Of a DNA stretch of 64,000 nucleotides, positions 43,289 through 54,086 are shown in pieces. Position 1 is the stretch's first letter, and each line of letters starts with the position of its first letter. Origin of the DNA: Carettochelys insculpta (lineage: Eukaryota; Chordata; Testudines; Carettochelyidae); contig NC_134137.1 in assembly GCF_033958435.1 (NCBI RefSeq), forward strand, positions 229,813,501 to 229,877,500, given 5' to 3'. A program made the position numbers and the translations under genes. The notes below the pieces were generated by a model. The model worked only from the letters and a program-made list of their open reading frames with translations, searched no databases and was not told where the DNA came from.

Positions 43289-43979
43289 TGTCATGGCTCC
43301 TTCCCCACTCTAGCAAGATAAGTGCCAAAGTGGGGGCCAGCAAAAGTACCTCCAAAACCTTATCCACCAGGTTTTGGTATAAACTCCCCTCCCAAAACCC
43401 TGAAAAACCCTTAGATTTTGGGGATAAAATTCACTGCCACCACACAAGTAATAATAAAGAAACCAGGGAGAGACTACTTGGGAAATCTCAGCCCCAAAAG
43501 TAAAAACCAGGACACAAACATCAACCAATACCAGGTTAATAAAAAGAAAAAGAGAGAACTTTTATTATTACAACAATATTCGTGTTGCAAGCCTCATGAC
43601 TAGGTGGAAGAGTTACAAAGTAAAACACAAGGGGAGTCTCCACCATGGGCCTAGAACTTAGTTACAAGGAGAGTAAAAGAACATTTCTTAAAAGTGCACA
43701 GACATCAGATCCCACTTCCCAAACCATAAAACAATAAAGCCGAACGGACTTATCTAAACTTTATCCTACTTGCAGAAGATTGGAGGGCCTGTTCTTGGAA
43801 GGAGATATTCTGTGTCTCTCTCCCTCATGGCTGGAAAGAAGAAAAAGCAACAGAGGCCAGAAAAAGGGAGGAGCCAAAAAATTCAATTCTTACCTACATT
43901 CCTATAGGCCAACCCCACCTGGCTAAGGAGCTTAACCCTTTTACTCCCAGGCTGCTGGCTAACCCTCAGGATCATGACA
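43289..43979 (-). repeat. Gypsy 3' LTR (complete, 691 bp)
   Basis: Starts TGTCATGGCTCC and ends GGATCATGACA on the plus strand, so it has TG...CA ends. The first 483 bases match 47929-48411. Adjoining 43980-43995 reads, on the minus strand, a weak polypurine-like 'ttgggggtgtg' just before the LTR. Confidence 0.93.
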
Positions 43980-44163
43980 CACACCCCCAAATCACAGACG
44001 GTGCTGGACGGCCTCTGGCCACACTGGCTGTGATTTCTACCTGGAGATCTGAGATAAGACATACAAAATAAGTACATGCACACATTACATTCTTAGCAAA
44101 TACGTGAGAAATAACAAACTGCTCCCACATCCGTAGAGTACCAACACAGATATAGAGAATGTC

Positions 44164-44502
44164 CTATGTAATTGAGTCCAGAAATTCCTTTCGGGTGAGG
44201 GCGTCAGCTGCCTTGTTAGAGGCTCCTGACATGTGCTGGACATCAAAGTCAAAGTCTTGGAGTGCCAAACTCCATCGAAGGAGTTTCTTATTGGTTGTTT
44301 TGACTGAATGAAGCCATTGAAAAGCAGAGTGGTCAGTCTGAAGATGGAAGCGTCGCCCCCACACATAAGGTCGTAGCTTCTCTAGAGCACATACAATCGC
44401 GTAGCACTCTTTCTCTGAGACAGACGAGCGGCTTTCTCTTTCAGACAATTCTTTGCTGAGAAATACAACAGGGTGAAGTTGTTGATCTGGTCCTTCCTGC
44501 AT
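44164..44502 (-). pseudogene. Gypsy RNase H domain fragment
   Basis: The 112 codons include 'HPVVFLSKELSE', 'EKECYAIVCALEKLRPYVWG', 'FHLQTDHSAFQWL' and 'SGASNKAADALTR', the usual LTR-retroelement RNase H and tether blocks. The catalytic Glu (KECYAI) and Asp (TDHSAF) are present. The first catalytic Asp lies upstream in damaged sequence. It would degrade the RNA strand during reverse transcription. Confidence 0.9.
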
Positions 44503-44695
44503 AAGAACTGCTCTTACGCCATGCTCAGAAGCATCTGTGGTGACAACGAAAGGCTTGTCTTAGTCTGGGGTCGTCAGCACAGGCTCAGACATAAGAGCCG
44601 TCTTGAGGTGGTTAAAAGCTTCCTGGCACTGGTCAGTCCACTTGGCCCCGTTGGGCTCGTTTTTCTTGGTTAGATCTGTTAGAGGTGTGGCGACC

Positions 44696-44989
44696 TCACT
44701 GTAATGTGTTACAAATTGCCTGTAATACCCGGCCAACCCTAAGAAGGATTGAACCTGTTTTTTTTACTTTGGGACAGGCCAGTTTATTATAGACCCTACC
44801 TTGGCCTGCAGTGGGTTGATAGTGCCTTGACCCACCTGGTGTCCAAGGTAGGTCACCCTGTTCAAGCCAATTTGATGTTTTTTTTGCCGTAACTGTTAGC
44901 CCTGCCTCCCTTATGTGTTGGAAGACAGCTTGGGGATGTTCTAGGTGCTCCACCCATGAATCAGAAAATACTTCCCAGAGGCGTTTCAT
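44696..44989 (-). pseudogene. Gypsy integrase-core scrap joined to RT C-terminus
   Basis: It starts 'MKRLWEVF', which fits the block after the second catalytic region of integrase, then runs directly into 'SDSWVEHLEHPQAVFQHI', the block right after the RT Y-x-D-D motif. 'EAGLTVTAKK' continues the RT. So a deletion has removed the rest of integrase and the RT palm together. The frame then drifts to the stop at 44696. Confidence 0.8.
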
Positions 44990-45028
44990 TTCCCTTGCCA
45001 GGAAATTGGTCCCAGAATCAGTGAGGAT

Positions 45029-46549
45029 CTATGAGGGCCAACCTACCCTGGCAAAGATATCTGTCAGTGCCTGGGCCACGTTCCTAGCTGTCATGCTGCC
45101 TCGGGCCATGGCTTCCGGCCATTGGGTGGCAAAGTCCACTAGGGTCAATATGAACTGTTTCTCTCTGGGGGCCTTCTTAGGGAATGGACCTATAATATCC
45201 ACAGCTACCTGCTGGAACGGGACCTCTATGATGGGAAGGGGTTGGAGGGGTGCCTTGATCTGGTCTCGGGGCTTCCCCACCTTGCTGGCATACCTTACAA
45301 GTACGGACATAGCCAGTGGCCTCCTGGCCCATCCCCGCTCAGTAAAATGACCTTTCAACTGGGCTTTGGTTCGGCTCACCCCAGCATGGCCACTAGGGTG
45401 ATCATGGGCTAAGCCTAAGAGCTTTCCCCGGTACTTAGTAGGGACCACCAACTGTCTCTGAGGATGCCAGTCCTCTTGGTGTCCTTGGCAAAGGGACTCC
45501 CGGTATAAAAGTCCTCTTTCTACCACAAGCCTGGTTCTGTTCGAAGGGCTGAGAGGCAGTGGTTCATTTCTGGCCGCCGTCCAAGCTCCTTGGAGGTTCT
45601 CATCTGCTTCTCGCTCTGCCTGGAACTGGTCTCTGAGAGCTGGAGATGTCAGCTCAGGTCCCACAAGAGGCAATGTAGGAGCGGAGGGCACCTGTACAGG
45701 GGAGGGATCACTTTCTTCCAGGGTATGGGGAAGCGTTGTAGATTCAGCTGTCACTGCCGACTCCATGGTGTCCCCCGTGGCCAACTCTGACCCTGGCACT
45801 GGCTGTCCCACCCTCTCTGGCTCTGGAGCCAGCCTTGCCTGGGGCTCAGGAAGTGGGTCACAGGCCATGTTTGCAGCTACTGGTCTGAGTTCAGGCACCA
45901 TCACTGAAGGGTCCAGTGTGTCTGTGTATACAGCCCTGGTAGGCTCAGGAGAGGTTTTAGGTGTGGAGGTCTGGTTAGCCTTGCTACGCGCGACCACTCC
46001 CACGCTCTTAACCTGGTTCACATGGTTGGCCAAATCTTCCCCCAGCAGCATAGGAACAGGGTAGTCATAGACTGCAAAAGTCCAAGTCCCTGACCAGCCC
46101 GTGTACTGCACTGGTGACTGAGCAGTAGGCAGGTCAAAGGGATTAGCCTTGAAGGTTTGAATGGTGACCAGAGTCTCTGGGTCAATGGCCTTGGGGTCCA
46201 CTAGAGACTGGTGGATCATTGACACCTGTGCTCCGGTGTCCCTCCATGCAACAATCTCCCTCCCTCCCACACTCACAGTCTCCTGCTGCTCTGGGGGGAT
46301 CTGTGAGACATCGGGGCCTGAGGCTTCTGGGGGCAACCCCGGAGTGATGAGCTGCAGCCTGTTGGTGCTCTTGGGACAGCTGGCCTTGACATGCCCCATT
46401 TCATTACATTTAAAGCATTGCTCCATGGGTGCACCACTGGAGCTTCCCAGGGGATGGCATGGAAGGACAGGGGGAGCTCTGGAGTCTTGCTGGAGGTGTG
46501 TAGGGCCCTCCCCTGTGAGGTGGGGGCCTGGGGGGTGCCCAGTTGTCAA
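45029..46549 (-). pseudogene. Gypsy gag zinc knuckle-protease-integrase ORF
   Basis: A 506-codon open frame. Order: zinc knuckle 'CFKCNEMGHVKASC' (C-x2-C-x4-H-x4-C), protease 'AWRDTGAQVSMIH' with the D-T-G motif, a 'LLGEDLANH' block, a long acidic Pro-rich linker, then the integrase zinc region ('HDHPSGHAGVSRTK') and catalytic core start 'VAVDIIGPFPKK' and 'LVDFATQWPEA' with the first core Asp. The C-x2-C half of the zinc finger is altered. No RT lies between protease and integrase, and the linker is continuous, which supports this as the native order. It ends at a stop near 45029. Confidence 0.9.
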
Positions 46550-47577
46550 AGGTCCCTCTCAGACTGCTCTCCTGGCTGCTTTTGCCCCTCAGCTCCATCC
46601 ATCGGGCTCCGAGTACTCCTGCCTCTCTTAGGTTTTTCGTTTTTCCATCCAGGATGTACCCTCTAATTTTGCACAGAACCCCCTCAAGGAACTGTTCCAC
46701 CTGCATCAGGGGAGATATCTCTTCCCGGGTGTCGGCTTTCTCTCCAGGGAGCCATGTTTCCCAGTTTTTTAGTAGACGACTGGCATGTTCAGGGAAGGGT
46801 GTGGTTGGGGTCCACTTGGAGGCCCTGAAGCGACACCGGACCTGTTCAGGAGTGAGTCCCATCCTGAGTCTGGCCTCTTGCTTAACAGTTCATAATCATT
46901 CACCATGTCCCCTGGCAGGTCAGCTGCCACCGCTAATAGAGGACCAGTGATTTGTGATCTTAACTCCATCATGTACTGACCAGGAGGAATGACGTACCCT
47001 TGGCAGGCCCTCTCAAAGTTGAGGAAAAAGTCTTCAATATCATCCCCTACTTGGTACACGGGGAGTCTCCTGGGGGGCTGAATAGTGATGGTGGTGGGGT
47101 TGTTAGGCGGAGTACCTGAAACGTCCGTCCACTTAACTTTTTCCAGTGCAACTTGGGCCTCTAGTTCTGCTCTCCTCATCTCTGCCGCTACCTCGGCCAG
47201 CTTTACTTGTGCATACCTGTCCTCGGCTTCTCGTTCTGCACGCCTGTCCTCATCTGCATGAGGTACTCCATCTCTTTGTCAGTTAGAGGCCAGCCTGCCT
47301 TTGAGGCATAATCCCACATAGAGAGTGCTGGGGAGGGAGAAGTAGGGCAGCTGCCAACCCCTCCGGCCTCCTCAAGTCCCCTTGGACTCATCGGAACATG
47401 CTCCTGTTTCCCTTCTCCAGGGTGTGAATCTTCGCTGGAGCTGGACATCTTGCCTTGTTGTGAGGCTCCTTCTACCTCAGGGTGTTGTTTAGGAAGGGTT
47501 GATTTCTCTAGGGCTACTTTGCCTGATCGCAAAGGCATGTACTGGGCTCCTTCCCTGCCCTGTTCTGGCTTAGCCAT
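46410..47577 (-). pseudogene. Gypsy gag with SCAN-like capsid region
   Basis: Three overlapping frames: 47577-47203 (N-terminus), 47179-46769 (capsid N-part with 'VGDDIEDFFLNFERACQGY') and 46862-46410. The last includes 'VRCRFRASKWTPTTPF', 'ASRLLKNWETWLPG' and 'REEISPLMQVEQFLEGV'. This order of R-x-R-F, W-x2-WL and EQFL matches the SCAN fold (RQRF...W..WL...EILELL..EQFL). Published work derives vertebrate SCAN domains from Gmr1-like gag. At least two frame changes make it inactive. Confidence 0.85.
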
Positions 47578-47599
47578 CCAGTTGTCCCAAAAGCTAAAA

Positions 47600-47870
47600 A
47601 AAAAAACAAACTGCTTGGGATGGTCTGTGTCTGGCTACAAGTTAACCTTCTGTCTGCCACTCCCTGAGGCAGCACAGAAACAAAAGAGAAAAAACAAAGG
47701 GAAAAGAAAAAAAAATTCAAAGCTTGCAACACAAAAGAAAAACCTAACCGTCTGTCTGCCCCTCCCTGAGGCAGCACAAAAACAAAAGAACAAAAACAAA
47801 GGGGAAAAAAGAAGAAGAAAAAAACCTGCAAAGCTTGCAGCACAAAAGGAAAACCTGTGTCCTTTTAAAA
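47600..47870 (-). repeat. Tandem duplication in the gypsy leader
   Basis: The unit with 'gtctgtctgcc' and 'ctccctgaggcagcac', then an 'aaaca' run and 'aaagcttgca', occurs twice (about 47645-47740 and 47750-47845) with small changes. It lies between the primer-binding site and gag. Confidence 0.8.
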
Positions 47871-47906
47871 ATCCTGGGTTCTCAGCATGATCCCACCACT
47901 ATCCCC

Positions 47907-47928
47907 CTACTGCCACCATGTCATGGCT
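47907..47928 (-). promoter_or_regulatory. Gypsy primer-binding site candidate
   Basis: Directly inside the 5' LTR the minus strand reads 'tggtggcagtaggggg'. It starts with TGG as required to pair with the CCA end of a tRNA. The first bases fit tRNA-Leu-type ends (TGCCACCA), but I cannot confirm the tRNA. Confidence 0.55.
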
Positions 47929-48411
47929 CCTTCCCAACTCTAGCAAGATAAATGCCGAAGTGAGGGCCAGCAAAAGTACCTCCAAAACTTTATCTACCAG
48001 GTTTTGGTATAAACTCCCCTCCCAAAATCCTGAAAAACCCTTAGATTTTGGAGATAAAATTTGCTGCCACCACCCAAGTAAAAATAAGGAAACCAGGGAG
48101 AGACTACTTGGGAAATCTCAGCCCCAAAAGTAAAAACCAGGACACAAACATCAACCAATACCAGGTTAATAAAAAGAAAAAGAGAGAACTTTTATTATTA
48201 CAACAATATTCATGTTGCAAGCCTCATGACTAGGTGGAAGAGTTACAAAGTAAAACACAAGGGGAGTCTCCACCATGGGCCTAGAACTTAGTTACAAGGA
48301 GAGTAAAAGAACATTTCTAAAAAGTGCACAGACATCAGATCCCACTTCCCAAACCATGAAACAATAAAGTCTAATGGACTTATCTAAACTTTACCCTACT
48401 TACAGAAGATT
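47929..48411 (-). repeat. Gypsy 5' LTR (truncated at its outer end)
   Basis: Begins TGTCATGGCTCC as the complete copy does, and follows it to about 48411 ('tacagaag'). The last 208 bases of the family LTR are missing and unrelated sequence follows. Confidence 0.92.
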
Positions 48412-48764
48412 TGATATACAAATAGAAAATTGATTTAAAGTATTTTGAAAATGTGAGCCGGTAATAATAATGTGAGCTATAAAATGAGTAAGTGTAAGAC
48501 AGACCATAGTCACTGGATATGGAGCACTCTTTCTAGATTACTAACACTTTTGTACATGTCAGAAACTTAGAACTTCGAATCACTTAATGAACCAGCAGTC
48601 AAATCAGAAAGACTAAATGAGGACCATAGATAGATACAGCCCCTACCAGTTAACCATAACCAGTACGCCTTATTCATTTAGAATGAGGCTCACTGATTAA
48701 CTGGTTAATTGTTAACATCCCTAGATAGACACAGAGATATACACACACATATAGAAGACAGGAG

Positions 48765-49445
48765 AGAGGAGAAGTTGATAGTTAGGAACAGAAATCAAAA
48801 GTTAGGAATTACAGAAAATCAATAAGGGAAGTAAAGGGGCACAAGGCAAAATCTATGGCCAGTCAACTTAAGGACAATAACAAGGAAATTTTTAAATGTA
48901 TTTGGAACAAAAATAATCCTGCCAGTGGTACTGGTCCATCATTAAATGGAAGTGGTAGGATTGTCAATAATAATTCAGAAAAGGCAGAAGTGCTCAAAAT
49001 ATTTCTGTTCTCTGTTTGGGGGATCTAGATGACACGTTTCATCATGTGGAGATGCAAGCTCTCATTCCATTCTACCAATATTTCTGTAGACTGTTAATGA
49101 ACAGCTACTAAATTTTGACATTTTTAAATAAAATGGACCAGACAACTTGCATACAAGAGTTTTAAAAGACCTAGCTGAGGAACTCACTGGACAGTTCATG
49201 TTGGTTTTCCATATGTGCTGGGGCATAGTAGAAGTGTCAGAAGAATGGGAAAAAAGGACCACTTTTTAAAAAGGATAAGAGGAAGAATGAGGTGGTCATA
49301 GACTTGTCAGCTTGATGCCAGTCCTGAATAATAAGGAATGAGTGATAAGAAATACTATTAATAAAGAATTGAAGAGGGTAATATAATTAATGCAAATCAA
49401 CATAGGTTTATGGAAAGTAGATCCAATCAAACTGCTATAAGAGGG
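48765..49445 (+). mobile_element. CR1 LINE internal RT fragment
   Basis: Nucleotide text of CR1 RT: 'aaggacaataacaaggaaat', 'cattaaatggaagtggtagg', 'gacaacttgcatacaagagt', 'aatcaacataggtttatgga'. It is in the expected CR1 order, plus strand, degenerate and lacking both ends. Confidence 0.85.
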
Positions 49446-49555
49446 TTTTTTTTTGAGATTTCATGTTTGATTGCTGATATAATGCACTTCTGCACCACAT
49501 GACATTTTGATTACAAATCTAAAATAATACAAAACCAACAAGTACACACAAAATA

Positions 49556-49956
49556 CACTGGAACCTCCTTAAGCCAGGTGTCCCTGATCTAGGAACATCC
49601 ATGGTTCAAACCCTAACAGAGGGAGGAAGAAGTGGCTCTGGGTTCTACTATTCCCTTGCCTGTCAGCTGGAGGACTCTCAGTGCAGTGAAGAATTTGTTG
49701 GAGGCTTTCCTCCACTGTTCCCGTAGCGGTGGGAGGGGGCAGTGATACTTGGGATCAGCCGGGGGCGGGGAGCACAGAGCTACGTGTGGGGCACCACATA
49801 AGCATCCCATCCCCATCTGCCATGCACTCAGATCCCACACCTCATCCACCTCACGTATCCTCCCGCCCTCCCAGACCCCGCACCACGAACACCCATGGTC
49901 CTGAAACATCCATAATCCAGCATAGCCTCTTCCCCATGTTTGACAAATTTCAAGTG
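49556..49956. mobile_element. Tigger/pogo-like MITE (tentative)
   Basis: Ends CACTGGAACCTCC and ...TTTCAAGTG, weakly inverted, between TA dinucleotides (49554-49555 and 49957-49958). The text 'catccataatccagca' resembles other Tigger-type relics. The frame 49613-50026 on the minus strand is not a gene. Confidence 0.4.
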
Positions 49957-50670
49957 TACTGTGGTCTAATTCCAGTTGTTGGTTTGGGGGCAGTGTTCCC
50001 TGTAATCTGAGCACTTCAGTGGCCACACAAGAGAGAGTCAGGTACTGCCCAGCTGATTAATATATGCACTACACGGTGTACATGTAAGAAGAGCTTTGTT
50101 CCCCACCCCTCCATAGGCTGTTGTCTGGTACTTGGTGGCAGTGGAAAATATTTCTTCTTTAAGAAAAAAAAAAGGTTGTATGGTTTGTCCCAACACATTC
50201 CAGAAAGTAGCAAATATAGGAGGAATTACTTAAAATTGTAACCAGCACTTAAAAGGCTGCAGCCAGCGCATAGGGACTGGAACTTGGGGGGCGGGGCGGG
50301 GCAGGTTGCTGCAGCACTCCCTGATGCAAAGTGGTGTCCATTACCCACAGGGTGCGCTGTTTGGTTCAATACCTTTCAGCACCCTCCACTGTGACCATTG
50401 TTCCAGCGCCTCCAAGACATGGGTAAGGCCATCCTTATCCCTGTGCTGAATACACGGCTTCCTAGGACCCCGCAAGTAACTGGGGCACCAGACACAGCTG
50501 GCTGTGGGGAGGGGAAGCTATAAGAGAGCTCAGCATGCTTTGCAGCTGACTGTGTGTTTGCTGGGCGCACTGGGCTGAGGGGAGCAGGATGAGTCTATGC
50601 CCAGTTGCCACGAGGTCGGTGTGTTTGTTTAAGGAGCTACAAAGAGAGCTATCCTTTATGGAGCTGCACA
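49957..50670. other. Unassigned intron sequence
   Basis: No gene or nameable repeat. A short GGGGC run lies at 50289-50303. Confidence 0.4.
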
Positions 50671-50876
50671 TCTCATAGAGCAGGAAGGGACCTCAGGAGG
50701 TCATGAAGTCCAGTCCCCTGCCCTGTTGGCAGGACCAAGCACCACTCCCATCACCCTTTTTTAAAAAAAAAAAAAAAAGGTCTATTTGCCCCAGACCCCT
50801 AAATGGCCCCTCTAAGGCTTGAGCTCACACCCCTGGGATTAGCAGGCCAATGCTCAAATCACTGAGCTACCACCAC
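50671..50876 (-). mobile_element. tRNA-derived SINE, turtle Cry I type
   Basis: On the minus strand the head reads 'gtggtggtagctcagtgatt', followed by 'gggtgtgagctcaagcctta'. Then come the body, a poly-T/A run and a CR1-like tail ('ggactggacttcatgacctc'). It matches the copies at 36297 and 58030. Confidence 0.88.
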
Positions 50877-52460
50877 ATTGGAATTCTTCTGTCCTAATTT
50901 CTAGCCCCCCAGCCCCAGCCCCACTCCCGTCTACCCGCAGCTCAGGGCTGCAGGGGTATGGGCTGGCTGAAGCCCAGCTGCCCGAGTGACTCCTGTGGCC
51001 AGCAGTCATGCTTGGGGCTACAGTTCCCGGTGCAGAGAGAGCAGGGGTCCTCCTCAGTAGCAGCACAAGGAGGTGCTGAAGGAGCCCTGCCCCTCCCCAC
51101 TTGCAGCTTGGAGCCCCCACTCTTTCAGGCCAGCTTCGGACTCCGCACCTCACCCCCAGTATTGGGTGTGCAGGCTCAGGGGGCTGACTCCATGCTGAGG
51201 AAAGGATTCCCCCCTTCTCCCCACAGGACACCCAACCTGTGCCTCACGCCCCATAGGTTGGAACAAACACTTCCTCTGGCTCATTATCCTCCCTCACTCA
51301 CAGCTGCCTCCCCACTGTCACCCCATCACTGCCTCTCCTGCCCCAACAGGTCCCCCCGTTCATTCCCCTGCCCTCCCATTCACTGGCGCCTCCCCCTGAC
51401 AGTCCTCCTGCCACCCCCCACTGCTTCCCCTCTTGACCCCCATTCCCTACCTCTTTTGCCCCATGCTGTCTTGTTACCCAGCCCCTCTCCCTCACTCACT
51501 GCCTTCTCTGCCCTCCACTCAGTTTCCCTGCCCCCATTGTCCCTGTTACCCACTTACGTCACAGGGCAGGAGGAACTGACATGGCTGCTGCTCATGGGTC
51601 CCCCATCCCAGGGGTGCTACACTTTGCCATGCTGCCCGCGGCTGTGCCCAAGGGCATGACCCACCTGAGGATTTGCTGCCGCTTTGGCCATTCTGCACCC
51701 CAAGAGTTGGCTTTTGGTGTCCCACAGCTTTCCAGCCATCTCCTCTTCCTCATCCAGCAGGCCAGAGGCGACCCAAGTAGGAAAGCAGTACCGTGTGCTC
51801 ATCGGTCAGCTCCGAGCATGAGCATGTTGTTAGCAATAGAACACTATTAGCCTACCCAGAGCTATTTTTATTATGGATTATTCTCATTGTGTTACTTTTT
51901 TTTTCCAGCCTTTTAGTTTTGCGCAGGGTTCAAAATGACCTGCCTTTCCTGTTTTTGGTTTTGGTTTGTTTTTTTTGGGGGGTGGTGGTGGTGACATTTT
52001 AAATACCTTTATCAACATCATGCTAGCTTGTCATTTAACACATTTGTTTGCCCAAAATGCTTCCTAGCAATCCTGAATCCAATAAAATCAGAATTTTTCT
52101 GTAGTGTTACTTGTGTGAAACCATAGTCCATCAGCGTGATAGTGTGTTTAATGTGGTTAAACTAGTTTTAATAACATGCATGTGGCAAATTTTCCAATTC
52201 TGTAAGCTTATGTTTGTGTTGCTGAAAACCTTTTGGGCAGGGATAGGGGGCATCCCTTTAACAGTACTACATAGGGCATGACAAATCCTGAGGGTGGCCC
52301 TGGGCTGTGGGGAAAGACCATGCATTTTTGCCTGCCCTGTAATACCTTGAGCACTCAGTGCCCTACAACTGCAACCACAAGTCTTTTGGCTCAGCTCCTC
52401 ATTACGCCCTTTATTTCTGCTCCTTGCTATGCTGAAGTCCCTTTCATGTTGCTTTTTCAG
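50877..52460. other. Unassigned intron sequence, C-rich tract at 51280-51550
   Basis: The 233-codon frame 50958-51659 is Pro/Ser/Leu-rich over the C-rich low-complexity tract and lacks any domain, so I do not call it. The rest is unassigned. Confidence 0.4.
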
Positions 52461-52625
52461 ATTTCAAGGGTCAGACTCAGGTGACGATCCTGGAAGGGGA
52501 CATCCAGGATGCTACATTCTTGCAGCGTGCCTGCCAGGGGGTCTCGCTTGTCATCCATGCAGCAGCCATCATTGATGTTTTGGGCCTTGTAGAGACGAAG
52601 GTTATAAGGGAAGTCAATGTTACAG
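52461..52625 (+). CDS. HSD3B1: HSD3B exon 3 (165 nt, phase 1-1)
   Basis: Acceptor AG at 52459-52460, donor GT at 52626 (ACAG|GTGAGC). The exon is 165 nt, the same length as human HSD3B1 exon 3, and it starts and ends in phase 1. It encodes residues 52-107. 'VTILEGDIQD' holds the GDI loop with the Asp that follows the second Rossmann strand. 'VIHAAAIIDVLG' corresponds to the conserved H-T-A-x-x-x-D-V region. 'EVNVTG' closes the exon, as in the family. The reading frame joins exactly with exons 2 and 4. Confidence 0.95.
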
Positions 52626-52626
52626 G

Positions 52627-53630
52627 TGAGCAGAGTGGATTTCCTTGACTGGTTGAAGCCATGTGTCTATAGCAATGATCATCATCTGCCTACATTAGGA
52701 AGTTTGTTCTGACCTAGCGTCTGATTCACAGGGTTGCCCTGTGCCTTGTGCACTCATACACTGTGTGCAAAATTTTGCTGGGCTGATTGGGCAGCATCGT
52801 GTACCCACTTTGCAACAAACATAAAGTGGCAGGGTGGTGCAGAATCAGGCCCTAAGCCTAGAACTGGGGACTTCAGGGAGCAAAGACACCTGTTAATTTC
52901 TTTCTTCTGTCACACCTCTCCTTCCCTGCCAAAGCCCTGTACAAATTTATTCCCTACAACAATAGTAGTTTGGATTAAGGTGTCACTGGCCCACTGGCCC
53001 TTTTCAGTATCCATGTGCATCATCAAAAAGAGGAGAAGCCTTGTGTCCGCTAACTTAACTGGCTGAAAAATGCACAGAAAGGTATTTTTAATTTCCCTGT
53101 CTTCCACAGCCCTCCTGGCAGTTGCCATGCCCCTTCTCCTCCAAGGCTTCAGAGATTTGCCTATGTTTAAAGTATTGCAGGTTTTAAATAATTATTCTCA
53201 CCTCCAATAACCACCTCAGCCCAGCACTCCCCGTCTGTGCTTCCCCTTTCCCCCTGTCTCGCCCTTGCCCTTTCCTCTGCCTTTAGCTCTTTTCCAGCAA
53301 TCCCCAAAGGCAGGCGGTGTTCCTAGATTCTCCCAGCTGCTCACTGTTAAAAATCCATCATCAAACTGAAAGGAGGGTTTAAGAGATTTCCCTGTCACTG
53401 ATGGAGTCCCCCTTCCCGCATCCTCCTGTATCACCCCTGCCCTCACTTGTCCCTGGGGCTCATTCAGACAGTGCAGAGAAGCAAAGATTGTCCTCACATC
53501 AGATCATTATCCCCACTTGAAATTACACTTTGAACGCTGCGCTGTGCTCCCCAAGTACTCAGGGAATCCCTAGACCTGCACCACTGAAAACCAGTTGATC
53601 TGCTCAGGTCTGCCACACCGCTGCCTTGCC
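52627..53630. other. Unassigned intron sequence
   Basis: No gene or nameable repeat. Confidence 0.4.
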
Positions 53631-53633
53631 TGA

Positions 53634-54086
53634 GGCTGCATCTACTCTGCAAGATAAATTCGAATTTAGGGCAGTTAGCTTGATATCACCACGTGTATGT
53701 CTACATTGTACATGTCATTAGCTTGATTTAGGGAGCACTACTATAGAGGTTACAAAATTGCTGTTCCCTGACAGGTATAGTGTCAAGCTCGAATTCAGAA
53801 GTTCAACTAAGGGCCAGTGTGGAAGCACCCCATTTTAAAATCGAATTTATCAGCCTCCAGAGGTGTCCCGTAGGTAACCCACAATGCCCCATCATAGAAA
53901 GTTATGGGAACGAGGGAACAGTGGGATCGCTTCAGTCGATGTTAGCCAGTTTGTGTGTGGCAGCAATGACTCGACTTTGTGAGGAGCACATGGGAAGTGA
54001 GGATGGCCCAATTCAAACTGATAAATTCCAGAATTAGAAACCTGATATAGATACATTCAAATGTATCTCATAGTGTAGATGCAGCC
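53634..54086. mobile_element. MITE with TGA target duplication
   Basis: Termini 'ggctgcatctac...' and '...gtagatgcagcc' are a perfect 12-bp inverted repeat. TGA flanks both ends (53631-53633 and 54087-54089). The interior ('cttgatttagggagcac', 'ccagaggtgtcccgtag') matches 59917-60170, so both belong to one family. Confidence 0.88.

Larger units (their letters stand above)
43289..48411 (-). mobile_element. Gmr1-like Ty3/gypsy retrotransposon (INT before RT)
   Basis: Two direct LTRs flank a minus-strand coding region in the order gag (SCAN-like capsid, zinc knuckle), protease, integrase, RT C-terminus, RNase H. Normal gypsy order is RT-RNase H-integrase; integrase upstream is the Gmr1-group order. 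The 5' LTR (plus-strand right copy) is truncated at its outer edge and the RT catalytic core is deleted, so it is a dead copy. It lies antisense in HSD3B intron 2. By eye the LTRs differ at about 21 of 480 aligned bases, suggesting a fairly old insertion. Confidence 0.9.
39928..52460 (+). other. HSD3B1: HSD3B intron 2 (12.5 kb, transposon-filled)
   Basis: GT at 39928 and AG at 52460 with a pyrimidine tract ('gctttttcag'). It contains foldback MITEs, two Tigger-like MITEs, the gypsy element, a CR1 fragment and a SINE, listed separately. Parts without an assignment: 40643-41369, 41815-43288, 48412-48765, 49957-50670 and 50877-52460. Confidence 0.85.

Noticed and set aside
50958..51659. 233-codon frame in HSD3B intron 2
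   Set aside because: Mostly Ser/Pro/Leu over a C-rich tract; no domain, no splice context.
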